Counted from the stretch's first letter, positions 10,266-22,282 are shown. The stretch: DNA of 64,000 nucleotides from Caenorhabditis elegans (GCF_000002985.6 NC_003281.10:1736001-1800000), one strand, 5' to 3'. Notes: generated by a model not told the origin, from the letters alone. Translations and numbers: made by a program.

Positions 10266-10925
10266 AAGTTTTTTCCCAAATTAATAGTAAAAAATAAGTT
10301 CTTTTTTCAAACATTTTACAAAATTTTTCAAAAAAAATTATTTACTTCAGCTTGTCAGGTGAAGTCTTGAAGTGCAGGTGAAATTTTTTTCTGAAAAAAA
10401 TTGAAGGGAAGCAGGAAGAATAAGAGTTCCGAGAACAGTCAGAACTTATTGATTTTTGGTTTTTTCAAACAAAAAACTGCGAAAAATGTGAAATTTCGGG
10501 TAAAATCACTGTCAAATTCGAATTTTCCGTCAACTTTTATGTATATTCTTTGTTTTCCCGCCCTACTAGCTCAAAATTTAGATTCGTAGGGGTACTGTAG
10601 CTTCAAAAGTACGTAAACACCGACTACAGTACCTCAAAACAGCAGACTTCACGGAGTTTTGCAGAATTACGCTGAAAATTGATTTCCAGGAGTGAAAATC
10701 GGTAAGAAAATCAAATTTCGTACGAAAAGTTATATGAAAACATTTAGAAATGCTGAAAATTCAAATTTAACTTTTCAAAATTTTCAAAAAAAAATTTTTG
10801 AACACAATTCTATTAATTTTCGCAAAATTTCATTATAAAATTCGAATTTCTCGTAATTTTTCGCATCATGCACAATTTTTTTGAGTCTCTAACTCAAAAA
10901 TTCAAAAATTCAAATTTCGCGGGGT
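10266..10925 (+). repeat. Direct duplication, copy 1
   Basis: Matches 12443-12945 closely from TTTTTTCCCAAATTAATAG through the GTACTGTAGCTTCAAAAG module to GCACAATTTTTTTGAG. Copy 1 carries an extra segment of about 165 bp (roughly 10418-10582) that copy 2 lacks. Confidence 0.8.
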
Positions 10926-12442
10926 GGCTCGGTAAATTACTGAAAAAAAATAGGGAAAAAAATTAACAGAAAAACAAATTTTTCGTTGAAAATTACAAAA
11001 AAACAAAATTTTGCAAAATTGTTTTCTTTCATATTTGTGAATTTTCTTCAAATTGTCCTAGGTTTCATAAATTTTCATTAAAAAATTCAAAATTTCCGTC
11101 ATTTTTAATGCTAGACACGCTTTTTTAAAGGTTTTAAACTCAAAAATTTAAATTTTGCACTTTTCACAATTTTTTGGGTCTGTAACTTAAACATTTGAAT
11201 TTTAAAAACTCGCGAGGGGTACTGTATCTCAAAAAGTACGCAAACACCGATGGCGTGCGAAATTAATGCAAATTGGGTTCAAGGGGTAAAAAGTAACAGA
11301 AAATTCAAATTTCTTATTAAAAATACTAAAAAAATAGACGACAAAGGCCTAAAATTCAGTTTTGGATTTTACCAAGTAGTACTGTAGCTCCAAAAGTACG
11401 CAAACACCGATGGGGCGGGAAAGTGTTGAAAGTTGGTCTCCAGGAGTAAAAATCGACAGGGAACCCGAATTTCAATTGAAATTTTCAAAAAAATTGCTTT
11501 AAAACCTTCAAAATTATGAATTTTAAAATTTAAAAAAAAGTTCAAAAATAGTTCGCCGATCAAAATCGCCCCACATAGTGGGAGGGATGGTTTAATCCCC
11601 CTCAACCGGAGCACACATCTTATTTGCTCAAGCTTGGCACTTGTCAAGCGAAATGGTATATTTAGTTTGCTTAAGACGGCCCAGACACACCTTTTTGATG
11701 TAGGTGGACAGCTCGAAATGGGGAAAAACTGATCAGCTAAAAACATTTTGAATATATAAAATAAAACCTTGTTTAAAACTGAAATTCATGGAACTTGAGT
11801 AAAAAATTCGAATTCTACATGACTTTTTGCCCTTAAAAAGTATGTTTTAGCAATTTTCGGTGTTTGCGTACTTTTGGAGCTACAGTACTACATGGTGTTA
11901 TCCAATACTGAGTTTTAGCATTTTCTTGACTATTTTTCTGATTTTTAAATAAATAATTCGAATTTCCTGATACTTTTTGTACCAGAAACGTAGTTTTTGG
12001 CAATTTTTCACGCCATCGGTGTTTGCGAACATTTGGAGTTACAGTACCACTCCGCGAAATTTTAATTTTTGAATTTTTGAGTTAGAGATTCAAAAAAATT
12101 GCGTATAACGTGAAAAATTACAAGAAGTTCGAATTGGATAATGAAATTTTGCAAAAATTAGAGGAAATCTTTGAAAAATGTTAAAAAGTAAAATTTTAAA
12201 AAAAGTCCAACCTTTTTTTTTTGAAAAAAAAAACGATTTTTGAAAGTTTTTGATCAAAATTTTAAAGTCGCCGTTACTTTTCACCCAGAAAAATTTTTTT
12301 TTTGAAGCTACAGTATCCGAAGAATTTTGAAAATTCGAAATACTACCCAAAAAAGCTAATTAAAAATAGTATTCCGAGTAAAAAATCACGAGGAATTCTT
12401 TTTGTTAACGAAAAAAAAAGTTTTTTAGAAAAACTTGAAAAA

Positions 12443-12945
12443 AAGTTTTTTCCCAAATTAATAGTAAAAAATAAGTTATTTTTTCAAACATTTTACAAAA
12501 TTTTTCAAAAAAAATTATTTACTTCAGCTTGTCAGGTGAAGTCTCGAAGTGTAGGTGAAATTTTTTTTCTGAAAAAATTGAAGGGAAGGGGTACTGTAGC
12601 TTCAAAAGTACGTAAACACCGACTACAGTTCCTCAAAACAGCAGACTTCACGGAGTTTTGCAGAATTACGCTGAAAATTGATTTCCAGGAGTGAAAATCG
12701 GTGAGAAAATCAAATTTCGTACGAAAAGTGATATGAAAACATTTAGAAATGCTGAAAATTCAAATTTAACTTTTCAAAATAAAAAAAAAAAAAAAAATTT
12801 TTGAACACAATTCTAATAATTTTCGCAAAATTTCATTATAAAATTCGAATTTCTCGTAATTTTTCGCATCATGCACAATTTTTTTGAGTCTCAAAAACTC
12901 AAAAACTCAAAAATTCAAATTTCGCGGGGTGGTACTGTAGCTCCA
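12443..12945 (+). repeat. Direct duplication, copy 2
   Basis: Second copy of 10266-10925, shorter by the internal segment. A 130-residue ORF across it is repeat-derived and not called. Confidence 0.8.
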
Positions 12946-13544
12946 AAAGTACGCAAACACCGATGGCGGGCAAAATTGCTAAAAGTAACGTTTTAGATGC
13001 AAAAAGTCATGTAAAATTCGAATTTTCTACTCCAATTCTATGCATTTCAGTTTCAAACAGGATTTTTTCCAAAAGTACTGTAGTACGCAAACACCGACTA
13101 CATACAGCACCCCAAAACACCAGGCTTTGCAGAATTGCGCTGAAAATCAAATTTCAGGGGTAAAAATCGGTGAGGAATTTGAAAATCGACATGAAAAATC
13201 TCCAAAATTTGGGATTCAAATTTTAAAAAAGCTGTATCTTTCTGAATAAAGAAAAAATTCAAAAAAAAAAAATCCAAAAACCCTAAAAAGTGACCGGACA
13301 GGTGATATTTTATAGGTTTTTGATTATGACACCTATTAAATGACAATTTTTAACACATGATAAGAAATATAAGGAGAAAGTTTAAGAGAAAAAAGTGCTG
13401 AAAATCAGAAACTAATGTGCATTCAAGTGTATTGAGAAGAAGAAGATACTCGAAAAAAAAATTATTTTTGGATTTTTCGTATAGTTTAAAAAATGTACTT
13501 CAGAATTCAAACTAGAAAAAATATTCAAAAATAAAATTTGAAAA

Positions 13545-14320
13545 TTTGAAATTCCCGCCAAGAAAAATATTTGAAAAATTGAATTTGGCGCCAAAAAAAT
13601 ATTCGAAAAAAATGTGAATTTCCCGCCAGAAATAGATATGAATCAAGTATATTTTCAGCGGGAAAATCAAATTTTAAAATATTTTTTTCGGCGGAAAAAT
13701 TTTAATTTTCGAATTTGGATATTCGAAATTTCAAATTTTTTTGACGGAAAATTTTTTGAATATTTTTTGGCTGGAAATTCAAATATTTGAAAAAAAATTC
13801 GGCGGGAAATTCAAATTAATTAATTTTTTTCGGCGGGAAATTCAAATTTTCAAATGCTTTTTGGCGGGAACTTCGAATTTTTGAATATTTTTTTGGCGGG
13901 AAATTAAATTTTTGAATTTTTTGGCGGGAAATTCGTAATTTCAAATTTTTTTTTACGGAAAATTTAATTTTTTTAATATTTTTTGGCTGGAAATTCAAAT
14001 TCTCAAAAAAAAAATTGGCGAAAAATTCAAATTTTTGAATATTTTTTGGCGGGAAATTAAATTTTTTGAACTTTTTTTTGGCGGGAAATTCAAATTTTTC
14101 AAAAAAATTTGGGGGTAATTCAAATTTTCGAATAGTTTTTGGCGGAAAATTTAAATGTTAAAATTTTTTTCAGCGGTAAATTCAAATGTTTGGATATTTG
14201 TTCGATAGAAAATTCAAATTTTCAAATATTTTTTGGCGGAAAATTCGAATTTTCAAATATTTTTTTGGCGGGAGATTCAAATTTTTTAAATAGTTTTTTG
14301 CAGGAAATTCGAAACTTTAA
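13545..14320. repeat. GGCGGGAAATTCAAA repeat array
   Basis: Fifteen or more degenerate units of the family also seen at 2210-2900. Minus orientation at 13545-13640, then mostly plus orientation to 14320. Short ORFs in the array are repeat artefacts. Confidence 0.8.
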
Positions 14321-14399
14321 ATGTAATCTAGTTACTGTATACATCTATTTTTCAACAAAAGAATCATACACAAAGGAGTCAAAAATCTAGACACCCCCG

Positions 14400-15290
14400 T
14401 GTCTATATCATCGCGTTGCCAAAGTGTAAGCGATCGGATTTCTTAGCAGAAAAAATGTGTCACTTTAAAAAAAAAAAATTTTTGTTTTGATTTTTGAAGT
14501 GCGTAACAGTAAAAAATGGTTTGAAAAATTTTTAGAAAAATTTTTTTTTTTTTTCAAAATTTTTTCTTAAAAAAATTTAATTCCCAAAAACTCCAAATTA
14601 GAGCCAAATGTTCAGAAAACGGAAAATTATGTCAATTTGTGACCTCTTATAATCCCGATTCTTAATTCCTACCAGACATAAACTATTTTTTTGGGGGAGG
14701 AAATTTTTTTCTTCGAAATTTCGCCACAATTTTGGTAAATTGAAAAATTTTGGGGAAAAAGTGAGAACAAAAATTTAACAAAGAAAAAGGTAAAAAAAAA
14801 GAAATGAAAAAATTCCAAAAAATTCCAAAAAATTCCAAAAAACCACCGAAATTCAAAAAATTCCGATACAATTTGCCCCCCACAACTTGTCCATCAAAAA
14901 GTGCCCTCCGGCATAGAGTTTCGGGGCTCCGCGAGCACCAACTGTCGCCGGGAGAATTTTCTCTTAATTTCGCCAACTATTTCCTCGAAAAATATCACAT
15001 TTCTCACCAATTTTTTCTCATTTTTGACATGTATCAAAAGGTCACAGATTCATGTAATTTGTAAGATGTGATCGTGGAAAACTTTAAGAAAAAATTAAAA
15101 AATTCGATTTTTCTGGAAAAAAACATTTTTTTTTCAAATTTCGAAGACGCATAATTTGGCTCAAAGTTGCAGTGGAAAACTAATTTTTAACACATTTTAA
15201 AGAAAAAATTAGGAGCTTATTGAACAAGTGAATTTATTTTTCTTTTTTTTTCAGAAAATCCAGGAAATTTCAGAAAAATCTAGTTTTTCA
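14400..15290. other. Intergenic stretch, no gene seen
   Basis: AT-rich with many A/T runs. A GC-richer patch at about 14870-14960 includes GGGGCTCCGCGAGC, a phrase that returns near 60630. No supported gene. Confidence 0.4.
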
Positions 15291-15304
15291 GAATAATTTT
15301 AAGG

Positions 15305-15940
15305 CGCGATTGCTTAAATTAAGATTTCCGGGAAATCGGAAAATTGCCGGAATTGAAATTTCCGGCAAATCGGCAAAATGTCGGAATTGAAATTTTCGGC
15401 AAATCGGCAAATCGACCAAATTGCCGGAATTGAAATTTCCGGTAAATCGGAAAATTGCCGGAATTGAAATTTCCGGCAAATCGGCAAATTGCCGGAATTG
15501 AAATTTTCGGCAAATCGGCAAATCGACCAAATTGCCTAAATTGAGATTTCCGGCAAATCGGCAAATTGCCGGAATTGAAATTTCCGGCAAATCGGCAAAT
15601 TCCCAAAATTGAAATTTTCGGCAAATCGGCAAAATGTCGGAATTGAAATTTTTGGCAAATCGGCAAATCGACCAAATTGCCTAAATTGAGATTTCCGGCA
15701 AATCGGCAAATCGACCAAATTGCCTAAATTGAAATTTCCTGCAAATTGGGAAAATGTCGGAATTTAAATTTTTGGCATATCGGCAAATTCCCAAAATTGA
15801 AATTTCCGGCAAATCGGCAAATTGCCGGAATTGAAATTTCCGGCAAATGGGCAAATCGACCAAATTGCCTAAATTGAAATTTCCTGCAAATTGGCAAAAC
15901 GTCGGAATTTAAATTTTCGGCAAATCGGCAATTTTTTTTT
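15305..15940 (-). repeat. CGGCAAATTGCCG tandem repeat
   Basis: About 20 short units of GAAATTTCCGGCAAATCGGC and CAAATTGCCGGAATT arranged as a degenerate tandem with a higher-order period. All three minus-strand frames stay open for 60-118 codons and encode the same repeated phrase (RKFQFR, FADLPE), the signature of a repeat whose unit is a multiple of three rather than of a protein gene. Confidence 0.85.
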
Positions 15941-16182
15941 TGGAAATTTCAATTTTAATTGACAAAATTATGCGCCTCCTATGAATGTTCTTACATTTAT
16001 TTTGAAAAATTAGCAACTTCGTTGAAAATATCTAGAAAACGCGGAAAATTTCTTCAAAAAGGAACAGTTTTAAGTGTTTCCGTCTGCAAAAACTTTGCTT
16101 TCAATTTTATGATAAAAATTTATTTTCCAAAAATAATCCAAAAAACTTCCAATTTATCCCTATTATTTTTCCTTCACAAAAA

Positions 16183-18942
16183 TTAATTTCTGCATTTTTC
16201 ACATCGGGCGATCCCATTTTCATCACAACTTGAACACCTTAAAACCAATCCAAATGGATTTTCAACAGATGACGTGGCATTTTGCTGGTGCCGCCGGCGG
16301 CTCCCGTGGCACATTCGACACACAATGTATCCCCGATTTCCACACTCTGAGCACACAGAACTTGGAGCCTGATTCTGGAAAATTTCAACATAAAAATGTT
16401 TGTAATGTAATGTTTTAATTTGGCATATATATGTATAACTATGACTGATTTTGAACTTCAAAAACCAAAAAAAAATGTTTGGGTCTCACCACGAAAGGAC
16501 TTGGATTACTGTAACTTGGGATTTAATTAACAGTTTTTGGGCAACGAATTGAACAAAAAAATTGGGAGAAAATCTTTAAATTTAGAAAAGTTATGGACCT
16601 GATATTTCCCCAAAATGTTGTCCAGTAATTTTACATCATTCAGCTCCACAATCGTCTTTTCATTCTGGAAAAATATCGATTTTTTTTCGAATTTCTCATA
16701 ACTTATCTCATAAGTTTTGCAAACTTTACCCCCAAAAAATAGCCATCCACATAGATCAGTGGTAGGGAATCGAAAATCAAATCCTTTTGAAATTCCACAT
16801 TTAATTTCAGCTTTTCGGCTAACTCTGCCACGTGGAAATTGCTGATATTGAGATCTCGAATCTCGTATTTGACTCGGAAGGCTTCTAGGAGTTGGGTCTG
16901 AGAAAATTTTACAACTATTTGATTTTTATTTTTGTCTTTTTTGGTTCTTTCTCGACCGTTTTTTTGAGATTTTTTTCTTCTTCCTGATTTTTCGTTTTTT
17001 TTAAACTTCTTGAAATATTTTTTTTTTTTTCAAGCCTGAGCCTAAACCTGGGCATAAGCCGAAGCCTAAGCCTATGCCTAAACCAAAGCCTAAGCCTAAC
17101 CTTAAGTCTAAGCCTAAGCTTGAACCTAAGCCTAAAACCCTAAATAGCGTAGAGCTGACGCTCGCAACTGACGCCAAGCCTAAGCCTAGACCTAAGTTAA
17201 AGCATTAGCCTAAGCCTAAGCATTCGCCTAATCCTAAGCCTAAGTCTAAGTCTAAGCATAAGACTAAACGTAAGCCTAAGCCTAATAATAAGCCTAAGCT
17301 TAAGTCTAAGCTTGATCCCAAGCGTAAACCTAAGCCTAAGCGTAAGCCAAAACCTAATTTAAAGCATTAGCTCAAGCTTAAGCCTAAGCCTAAACATATA
17401 ACTATCTCGAGGCCGGAGACTAAGCCTAAGCCTGAGCCTAAGCCTAATCCTAAGTCTAGGTCTAAGCCTTAGCCTAGGCCTAAATCTAAGCCTAAGCCTA
17501 AGCCTAATCCTAAATTTTTGAATTTTTCTGAACTTTTTATATTTTTGTAAAATTTTCGAAAATCGATAACTTTGCTTATTTTTAAATTTTTCAGCTATTT
17601 TTTTTTCAGTAAATATTGATTGGACCTCTAGCTACAGTAATCAGGGAGATTTCGTGGCGGGACCCAGTTTTTTTCCAAAATTATTGTTTTTTTTTTCCAC
17701 ATTGGCATGATTGTACTTTTCTGAAAGCTCGCGATGAGCTTTTTGGTAATTCAAGTAATTTTTCAAAAACAATTGAGAACCTAGCGACCATCGACTTCGC
17801 GTGCTGGTCGAAACTTTTTTTCAAGAAAAAATTGTTTTAATTTTTTTTTTCTAATTTTGATTTTTTTTTGAGAAAGAAAAAACGCACCACATTTTTGCAC
17901 CTATCATAGGACCTCCTTAACACCCCACATGACGTCAAATACACTATAACTCCGGAATTTCCAGCATTTTTCGAACGATCGTCCAGCTTGAGCAGTGCCT
18001 TTTTCACCAAATTCTTCCTACCGCGGACACTTCCATTCCGCTTGAGCATCACACTTTTTATAGTGCAATTGTTCAGGTTTTTTAGGATTTCACTGCAGGA
18101 ATCCTGGAAAAAAATTAAAATTTTAAAATTTTTTTTTAGGTCTCACCACGAAAAGTCCCGGCTACTGTAATTTTCAAGGTTTTTACTCAAGATTTATATT
18201 TTTTCTAGGTTACTTAATAGTTTTCAATAATTTTTTCTTAAAAATTAACTAATAATCTTGAAAATGAGCAGAGTTAAGGATTTTCAAAAAAATTGGAATA
18301 TAAAAAAAATTTCAAAAATTTCAAAACCTTATAACTTTATTCATTTTTGACATTTTTTCTTGGTTTTTATTTCAAAATTAAGCCAAAAACTTTATATTTG
18401 TGAAAATTAAAAAAATTATTACAAAATCAACAAACTACAGTACTTTGTGGCTCTTCGTGACGGGACCCTGAAAATTTTCATGCACGTATTGATTCTTCTT
18501 TTTTATTAATTTAACTGAATAACTGAATAATTTACAAACAATTATAGCAAAAACTAGCTGAAAATCATAAAATTGAGCCGTGTTACGTATTTTAAGAAAA
18601 TATTGAAAATTTTCAAAAAAACTAATTTTCAATTTTTTCAAAATTTCATACCTTTTTGAATTTGCAACCTTTTTTGTTGGTTTAACATTTAAAATATCAA
18701 CAAAATCTTTTACTTTAAAGTATTTAACAAAAATTCCTGAAAATTTCAGTATCTACACTACCCCGAGACTTTTCGTGGTGATACCCAAAAAAATTCAAAA
18801 AAATTCAAAAAAAAAAAAAATTTTTTGGAAATTTTTTTTACCCCACATTTCTTAAATATTCCAAAAAATTTCTCACCAACTGTAACTTCATTTGATGAAG
18901 CTCCTTAAGCATTTCCAAGCATCTTTCAGTAGAAATCGCCAT
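16183..18942 (-). CDS. Glutaredoxin-like cysteine-rich protein (GRXCR family)
   Basis: Five exons, all joined in phase 0: 18877-18942, 17888-18103, 16730-16897, 16599-16664, 16183-16374; 235 residues. Residues about 73-170 align by eye with the glutaredoxin-like domain of GRXCR1/GRXCR2 (GVIVYLTSCGVLRRSYDRC, then FDSLPLIYVDGYFLG, then an EL-N-LLDNIL helix). The C-terminal tail has four CxxC pairs (Cys180/183, 191/194, 219/222, 230/233), the cysteine-rich zinc-binding-type end of that family. The usual CPYC active site is absent, as in GRXCR proteins, so redox catalysis is doubtful. In vertebrates the family acts in actin-based stereocilia; its worm role is unknown to me. The start is the first ATG before a coiled N-terminus. 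AATAAA lies on the minus strand at 16119-16124. Intron 2 holds telomere-like repeats. Confidence 0.88.
17032..17514 (-). repeat. Interstitial telomere-like repeat block (TTAGGC)
   Basis: About 480 bp of degenerate GCCTAA on the plus strand (TTAGGC, the nematode telomere repeat, on the minus strand), with many variants such as GCCTGA, GCATAA and TCCTAA. It lies in intron 2 of the GRXCR-like gene between the exons at 17888 and 16897. The heavy divergence points to an old insertion or repair patch. Confidence 0.9.
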
Positions 18943-19720
18943 AATTTTCGGTATAAAAATGAGCGGCTCACAGACGGGCGGTGCAGGTGACAGATGGGTG
19001 CGCCCTTTATGATATATTTACATATTTCTTGCCAATTTATGTTTGTTCAACCTCCAGAAGTGTCAAATTCTGCGAAAACATACAGAAAATTTTTTGAAAA
19101 ATAACCGAAAATTAAATAAAAAAAATTTGAGAATAATAAAGTAATTTTGATTTTTTTTTTAATTTTGGGTCCCGCGGGAAAAGGCTCAGTGCACTATAAA
19201 TTTGTTTTCTATTAGAAGTTTTGTATTTTTTATAACTAAATGAATTTTCAGGCTAAATCTACAATTAAAAATTGCTCAAAAATCTCATAAATTAGCAAAG
19301 TTATGGATTTTCGAAAAATTCCAAAAAAAAAAGAAATTGTTATATTCAGGGTCCCCCCACGAAAAGCTCCAGGGTACTGTACATTCAGTTCCTATAATGA
19401 TTTTTCAATTTTTTTTTTATAACTGAAAATATCTTCAGGCTAAATATCAAACTGAAAATTATTCAAAAATCTCATAAATTAGCAAAGTTATAGATTTTCG
19501 AAAAGTGCAAACATTTTGCAAAATTTTGAAAAATCCGAAAAATTCAAAATTAAAATTTCGGGTCCCACCACGAAAATTCCCTGAATGCAGTAGTTTTAAC
19601 ACAGTTTTTTTTTAAATTAAAAACTAGGAAAAATTTCAATATCTAAGAAATTTATCGATTTTCAAAAAAAAAAAAATTCAGAAAAAATTTCAAAAAAAAG
19701 TTTCAAAAAAAAAAATTCAA
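18943..19720. repeat. Dispersed GGGTCCCACCACGAAAA repeats
   Basis: Intergenic AT-rich DNA with three copies (about 19168, 19350, 19560) of a module GGGTCCC-CACGAAAA followed by a poly(A)-rich phrase 'ATAAATTAGCAAAGTTATGGATTTTCG'-like in shortened form. The module is the commonest dispersed repeat from 16.5 to 63 kb. No gene supported here. Confidence 0.7.
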
Positions 19721-19724
19721 AAAA

Positions 19725-20664
19725 TTATTTCGCTCGATAATTGGTCACAGTACATCCCCATATCCAATTTGCACACAATCTGAACAATCCTCTGCCACCA
19801 TAGTAGTAATTGTTACCGTAACCGTATCCATAACCGTATCCATAGTTCCCATAGCCATAGCCATACCCACCGTACCCATAGTTACCGTAGTAGCTACCGT
19901 AGTAACTCGGGCTGTAGGATGAGTAAGAATGATGGTGGTGGAAATGACTACCGTAACCTCCGATATGGTGACTATGGTACCCACCGTAATGGTGGCCGCC
20001 GCCATAGCTATGGTGACTGTGTCCGCCGCCGTATCGTCGCGTGGAGCGGGGTTTTCTGAAAATTTTTAGGATATTTGGTTTCAGCACGTTGAGAGCTTTC
20101 AAATGACACCCATGTTGAATAGATTTCGTCAAGTTTGACAATTTTCGTGGTGGGACCCAAAAAATTTAATTTTTTAGTTTTTTTTGAATAGAACAAGTTC
20201 AACCTAATTATTCGAAATTCAGCAAATTGAATTTTATAATTTAATAGCTTTCGAATAACACTCAAATTGCCTGGATTGCGTGAATTCTGAAAATTCGGGT
20301 CTCGCCGCGATTTAAAGGCGCACAGGCTGGAAAATTTCAAAATAGGCGGAATATAGTCAATATGGGTGTTAAATGAAAGTTCTCAACGTGCTGAATTCAA
20401 ATTTCATACTTTAAAACCTGAATAACCTTAACTTGCGTCAAAAAAATTAATTTTAAAAAAAACTCACGTCTCATTCCCTGCGTAACTTCCCTCTAAAATC
20501 TCTACATCTTCAGATTTTCCATCAATTTCCGTAATATTATCGATTAATGAATTTTCAATAGTTTCCGATGCATATTCGGTGGAATTTCTCAAATTTCTTC
20601 CGAGAATCGCCGAAAAAATCGGAAAAATCCAAAAAATGAGCAGTAAAATCGGAATTTTTCGCAT
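19725..20664 (-). CDS. Secreted Gly/Tyr/His-rich peptide precursor
   Basis: Two exons: 20468-20664 and 19725-20055, joined in phase 2, 175 residues. A signal peptide (MRKIPILLLIFWIFPIFSAI) is followed by an acidic propeptide (residues about 23-65), a dibasic Arg-Arg after KPRST, and then a long low-complexity domain: YGGG/HSHH units passing into GYGYGNYGYGYG. The end is RGLFRLCANWIWGC plus a short tail with two cysteines. The layout resembles nematode neuropeptide-like/antimicrobial (nlp, cnc, GRSP) precursors, usually epidermal or intestinal. A TTATCA site upstream (20698-20703, TGATAA on the coding strand) could be a GATA-factor site. Exact family is not assigned. A second frame of 86 codons across exon 2 is a shadow of the repeat. 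Confidence 0.82.
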
Positions 20665-21833
20665 TTTTTAAAAAAATTTTCTGTAATCAGTTTTGTTGTT
20701 ATCACTAGTTAAATACCTACTATGTCTACTATAATTTCCGACCGAAAACAGGTTTTTTGGTGTCTTTTGGTCCATTTGTTTAGGGAACTACACTTGTTGT
20801 CAGCAATGGCTGAATTTTTTTGCTGAAAATTAGGGGAAGATAGGTTTGTGATGTTATAAAGTTTAGAAACGTGAGTATTTGCAAAAAATTTGCAAAAAAA
20901 ATGTTCGGAAAAAAATTAAAGTTGAAAAAAAAATTTTGAAAAAAATTTCGAAAAAAAATTTCTGAAAAAACATTTTTTTAAATCGAATTTTTTTACCAGG
21001 CTACAAAACATCAAATTTTTGTCAAAAATCAAATTCAGCTCATTTGCAGCTTTCGAATAACCCCCATCAAGCCTAGGCTCCGCCTTGTTTGACCCAACTT
21101 TCGCAAATTTTGGGTCCCGCCACGAAATCTCCAGTGGTTTCGTAGTTTGAGCAATTTTCTGAATTGTTGTAATTTTTCTGAGTATATCTATTGATTTTCT
21201 GCATTGAAAATCAAAAAAATAGAGAAATTATCCAGAACAAAAGGCAAAATAAATTTTCAAAAAAAAAAAGCTAAAAAATTTTTTTTCCAAACTTTTTGAA
21301 AATTCACCGTAACTTTTAAATTTTCATTTCAACTATAAAAACATTTAAATTTTCGAATTCTGGCTGTTGTTTGCTTTCATTTAACACCCATATTGACTAG
21401 GCTAAGCCAATTTTGAAAATTTACAAGGCTATGCGCCTTTAAATTCAGATTTTCGTGACGGGACCCGCACAACCAATTTTCTTTTTTGAAAACTGGGCGC
21501 TAAAGTATAGTTTTTTTTGCAAAATCTTAAATATAGAGCAAAAATTTGCTTAATTCAATGGCTTCCATTTTTGGGTCCCACCACGAAAATTTAAAGGCGC
21601 AGAGGAATGAAAATATTCAAAGTTATGGTAACCTAGTCAATATGGGTGTCAAATGAAAGCTCTTAACGTGCTGAATTTGAATTCGTGCTTGAAAATTTCA
21701 AAATCTCAATTTTAGGACCGAAAAATCAAATTTTAAGAGAAAAAATGTGAAAAAAAATGTAAAGAATTGAAAACTGGATAAAAATCTTCATTGAAGATAC
21801 AAAAAAAACTACAGTAACCTCATTATCTGATTA
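20665..21833. other. Intergenic region with left arm of an inverted duplication
   Basis: Contains GGGTCCC/CACGAAA dispersed repeats and, from 21220 to 21810, the left arm of an inverted repeat matched at 24340-24916. No gene seen. Confidence 0.6.
21220..21810 (+). repeat. Inverted duplication, left arm (about 590 bp)
   Basis: Near-identical reverse complement of 24340-24916. Matching phrases include CCAGAACAAAAGGCAAAAT (21232 on) against ATTTTGCC-type sequence near 24893, and the shared end CTTCATTGAAGATAC. The low divergence suggests a recent event. The spacer of about 2.5 kb carries a peptide gene and a GC-richer island. Confidence 0.85.
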
Positions 21834-22251
21834 TCACCATTGTTTTCCCCATGCACGTCCATAATTCTCGCCGCGTTGTCCCATGTTACGTCCCCATTGG
21901 CCAAAGTTGAACTGTCGCTTCACGATTCGGCTGGAAAATTGATTTTTTATGGAGAAATGATAGAAAAATTGATTTTCTCGTTAATTTTTCGGGGTCTAGC
22001 ACAAAATTTTTGGATTTTTTAGCTCAATTTTGATTTTTCGAAAAAAAAATTTTTGTTCAAAAATGCAATATTTTTCTTTAAAAACACACTTTTCTGGGGT
22101 AAAAACGAACGCAAAGTTTGAATTTTTAATTCAAAATCGTCTAAAATCGCTCAGAAAAGGTGATAACTCACTGATATTGAATTTCGCCATGCTCCACTGC
22201 CAAAACCGATGCGAAAATCGTGAAAATGAAGATTAAAGTGGAAAATTGCAT
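21834..22251 (-). CDS. Short secreted neuropeptide-like precursor
   Basis: Two exons, too short for a usual ORF cut-off: 22172-22251 and 21834-21930, phase 2 junction, 58 residues. A signal peptide (MQFSTLIFIFTIFASVLA) is followed by a ten-residue spacer, then a Lys-Arg cleavage site (HRIVKR), releasing a C-terminal peptide that starts QFNFGQWGRN and continues MGQRGENYGRAWGKQW. The precursor form and the Gly/Arg/Trp-rich product match nematode nlp-type antimicrobial peptides. On the coding strand TATAAAT (22283-22289) lies 32 bases upstream of the ATG, and TGATAA/TTATCA motifs lie at about 22315 and 22356. Good splice signals at both ends (CAGTGAGT; TTTTCCAG). Family membership is inferred from layout only. 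Confidence 0.78.
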
Positions 22252-22282
22252 TTTTGTGTAGAATTTTGCAAAAGTTTTCAGA

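Larger units (their letters stand above)
9870..13340. repeat. Dispersed ACGCAAACACC / CTACAGTAC repeat territory
   Basis: At least nine copies of a short module reading TACTGTAGC, TCCAAAAGTACG, CAAACACCGA, in both orientations (for example 10160, 10595, 11225, 11385, 11860, 12020, 12595, 12940, 13075), set in AT-rich DNA. No exon structure is supported. The same family returns at 42.5-47.7 kb and at 58.5-62.4 kb. Confidence 0.8.

Noticed and set aside
11369..12694. ORFs of 125 and 130 codons
   Set aside because: Lie across dispersed repeats and a direct duplication; no motif and AT-biased composition.
14683..14976. 97-codon minus ORF
   Set aside because: Mostly Phe/Asn-rich low complexity; the GC-rich patch resembles dispersed sequence near 60.6 kb.
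15288..15863. Minus-strand ORFs of 60-118 codons with FADLPE repeats
   Set aside because: Three frames open through a tandem repeat; no start context, splice sites or non-repeat domain.
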